From the NCBI GenBank assembly GCA_017378975.1, contig JAFNXT010000339.1, positions 1 through 6,419 on the forward strand: a DNA stretch of 6,419 nt, in the 5' to 3' direction. Origin of the DNA: Oscillospiraceae bacterium (GTDB lineage Bacteria; Bacillota; Clostridia; Oscillospirales; Oscillospiraceae). Position numbers and translations under genes: made by a program. This document shows, piece after piece, positions 5,006 through 6,419 of the stretch (the first letter of the stretch is position 1; every line of letters starts with the position of its first letter). Below the pieces are notes generated by a model. That model was not told the DNA's origin, did no database searches, and saw only the letters and a program-made list of their open reading frames with translations.

Positions 5006-6419
5006 TCACGCGATCGATGCGAAATAGTTCTTTGCGTAGTAGCCATACACCGCCGTGGCCTGTGCGAAGCTCTGCTGAGCATCGCCATCAGCGGCGGCCT
5101 TGTCGGCGCAGTACTTGCCCAGAGAATAGGAGATGATGCCGGTGGTCACCGTCCGGCCCCCAGACTCGAACACGCAGGTGATGTAGTAGGTCTTGTCCAT
5201 ATCCTTGGCGGCGATGCCATCCACCTGACCCCACCAGTCACCGTATTCGTTGGTCATCTCCATGGAGCCGCTGGCGTTGTCCAGACTGAGCTTCTCCACC
5301 CGGGCCATGGTCTGCATATCCCACCAATACAGGGTCATGCCGGCATCCACAGGGATGGCCGTACCGCAGTACAGGTTGATCGCGAAGGCCCCGTCAAAGG
5401 ACACGGAAGGATACAGCGTCTTGAAATCGCTGTTGACTCTGACGAAATCACCGGTCTTGGTGCTGTCAGCCTTGACGATGGCATCCATCATGGTGCTGTC
5501 ATAAGCATCCACCAGTGCCTGCTGCTCGGCAGTCAGAGCGGAATTGACCAGCTTGTCAGTATCGTGCCCGAAGTACAGCTGAGCCTCGGCACCATAGTTC
5601 AGCATGGACACCACCAAGGCCTTCATCCCGTCCGTATGGTCACCGCCCAGCACCGTGTCGGCATAGGCTTTGGCGTTGTAACCGGCAGCCTTGGAATAGG
5701 CATAGCTGCCGTCCACCAGCTTGGCGTAGATCTTGAAATACACGGTATCGCCCATGTAAGCCGCGGCTACGCCCTCACTGCGGACCATATATACGACGCC
5801 ATTGGTGGTATAGCCGGGGACCAGATCCACAGCATCCTCCATGGTGGCATCGTCCATCCTGGAGGGCAAGATCATCAGACCCATCTCCACCACGGAGGTC
5901 ATGTCGCCCACGGTGTAATACACATTGTAGAAGATCTCATCCTCGAAGGACAGGCTGGGATAGTTCAGGGTCAGACCGGGCTGCTTCACCCAGTCAGGAT
6001 CCTCTTCACCGCAACCGGTGCAGACACCGTCCTCATAGCTGTGGCCCAGAGCCTCGGTCTGATCCGCAACATAGCTGTCACCGCAAACGGAGCAGGTATA
6101 GGTGGTGCAGCCGCCCTCGGTGCAGGTGGGCTCGGTCACCACGGCCTCATAGTCGTGGCCCAGAGCATCGCCCTCAGTTTCGCCACACACGGTGCAGGTC
6201 TTGGGCTCGGTGCAGGTGGCATCCACCCAGCTGTGGCCCAGAGCCTCGGTCTGATCCGCAACGTAGCTGTCACCGCAAACGGAGCAGGTATAGGTGGTGT
6301 AGCCGCCCTCGGTGCAGGTGGGCTCGGTCACCACGGCCTCATAGTCGTGGCCCAGAGCATCGCCCTCAGTTTCGCCACACACGGTGCAGGTCTTGGGCTC
6401 GGTGCAGGTGGCATCCACC
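5006..6419 (-). CDS. Cysteine-repeat secreted or surface protein, C-terminal part (5' end outside window)
   Basis: Frame open from the window edge to a TGA at 5008-5006; 470 residues from the GTG at 6418 are visible. That GTG is an internal valine of a repeat (W-V-D-A-T-C), not a start, so the gene continues upstream. Residues 1-128 are repeats with the pattern CTE...TC(T/S)VCG(E/D)...ALGH, ending in a degenerate DGVCTGCGEEDPDW. The paired CxxC cysteines suggest metal binding or disulfides, but no ligand is shown. Residues about 149-284 and 334-466 are two divergent copies of a beta-rich module opening with YPS(L/V)SF(E/D). The protein ends ...KNYFASIA with no LPXTG motif, SLH domain or C-terminal membrane helix, so any anchor or signal peptide must be upstream. 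I recognise the repeat style from Oscillospiraceae extracellular proteins, but I know no function for it. The catalytic or binding part, if any, may lie outside the window. Confidence 0.85.
   Translation of the reverse strand, partial: VDATCTEPKTCTVCGETEGDALGHDYEAVVTEPTCTEGGYTTYTCSVCGDSYVADQTEALGHSWVDATCTEPKTCTVCGETEGDALGHDYEAVVTEPTCTEGGCTTYTCSVCGDSYVADQTEALGHSYEDGVCTGCGEEDPDWVKQPGLTLNYPSLSFEDEIFYNVYYTVGDMTSVVEMGLMILPSRMDDATMEDAVDLVPGYTTNGVVYMVRSEGVAAAYMGDTVYFKIYAKLVDGSYAYSKAAGYNAKAYADTVLGGDHTDGMKALVVSMLNYGAEAQLYFGHDTDKLVNSALTAEQQALVDAYDSTMMDAIVKADSTKTGDFVRVNSDFKTLYPSVSFDGAFAINLYCGTAIPVDAGMTLYWWDMQTMARVEKLSLDNASGSMEMTNEYGDWWGQVDGIAAKDMDKTYYITCVFESGGRTVTTGIISYSLGKYCADKAAADGDAQQSFAQATAVYGYYAKNYFASIA
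5021..5419 (-). repeat. C-terminal module, copy 2 (protein-level repeat)
   Basis: Residues about 334-466. It opens TLYPSVSFDGAFAINLYC, then has DKTYYITCVFESGG, GKYCADKA and AVYGYYAKNYF in the same order as copy 1. Copy 2 lies at the extreme C-terminus, so the protein ends with this module. A linker of about 50 residues (EQQALVDAYDSTMMDAIVKA and surroundings) joins the two copies. Confidence 0.65.
5567..5974 (-). repeat. C-terminal module, copy 1 (protein-level repeat)
   Basis: Residues about 149-284 of the visible protein. It opens LTLNYPSLSFEDEIFYNVYY and ends with a segment holding GDTVYFKIYAKLVDG, KAYADTV and MLNYGAEAQLYFG. The order and spacing of these elements recur in copy 2 (5021-5419). 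The similarity was judged by eye at the protein level; the DNA copies are well diverged. Confidence 0.65.
6037..6419 (-). repeat. 192-bp coding tandem repeat, two copies (second runs off the edge)
   Basis: Copy 6037-6228 and copy 6229-6419 align with an offset of exactly 192 bp and differ at two positions over 191 bases. These are 6071 versus 6263 (synonymous, Tyr) and 6108 versus 6300 (Cys in the copy nearer the C-terminus, Tyr in the other). Each encodes 64 residues made of two half-repeats of about 32, one with C-x5-C-x2-C spacing and one with C-x9-C-x2-C, both ending in ALGH. The array stops at a diverged half-unit around 5990-6040. More copies probably lie beyond 6419. Confidence 0.93.

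Noticed and set aside
4017..5009. Minus-strand open frame of about 330 codons opposite the AEC permease
   Set aside because: Gln/Gly/His-rich composition is the expected complement of a Leu/Val-rich membrane protein in GC-rich DNA. It runs through the terminator stem and shows no family features.
6037..6419. Possible CRISPR array or noncoding satellite because of the regular repeats
   Set aside because: The period is 192 bp, a multiple of three, there are no unique spacers, and the reading frame with conserved CxxC motifs runs through every unit, so this is a coding tandem repeat.

Overview
The window looks like chromosome of a fairly GC-rich Gram-positive gut anaerobe, most likely Oscillospiraceae/Ruminococcaceae. 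This rests on resemblance rather than a search: strong AGGAGG-type ribosome binding sites, clostridial-style housekeeping proteins, and a surface protein built from CTE...CxVCG...ALGH cysteine repeats of a kind I associate with that group. No tRNA, rRNA, CRISPR array, transposase or phage gene is visible.

Layout. Positions 1-540 (minus) hold the N-terminal half of mannonate dehydratase UxuA (hexuronate catabolism), cut by the window edge. A divergent intergenic region (541-821) carries an extended -10 promoter for uxuA, a near-consensus promoter for the rightward gene, and a perfect 16-bp palindrome between them. Positions 822-2111 (plus) encode an RsmF/NOL1-NOP2-Sun-type rRNA m5C methyltransferase. 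After a 68-bp gap with its own strong promoter, 2204-3469 (plus) encodes MurA with a TTG start, the first committed enzyme of peptidoglycan synthesis, closed by a hairpin terminator. The gap 3470-3662 contains that terminator, two GC-rich palindromes that look like a dispersed intergenic repeat, and a weaker promoter. It leads into a two-gene unit: a small membrane-anchored DUF2500-like protein (3663-3983) and an AEC-family permease (4002-4958). A long stem-loop (4957-5003) ends this unit and also serves the convergent minus-strand gene 5006-6419. That gene is the C-terminal 470 residues of a probable secreted or surface protein: near-identical 64-residue cysteine-rich repeats followed by two divergent copies of a ~135-residue module.

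The genes do not form one pathway. They are separate transcription units for sugar-acid catabolism, ribosome modification, wall synthesis, transport and an envelope or secreted protein. Most of the window is ordinary housekeeping sequence. The parts deserving a second look are the surface protein (recently duplicated 192-bp repeat and an internally duplicated C-terminal module) and the palindromic site between uxuA and the methyltransferase gene. I do not see a convincing new multi-gene system.
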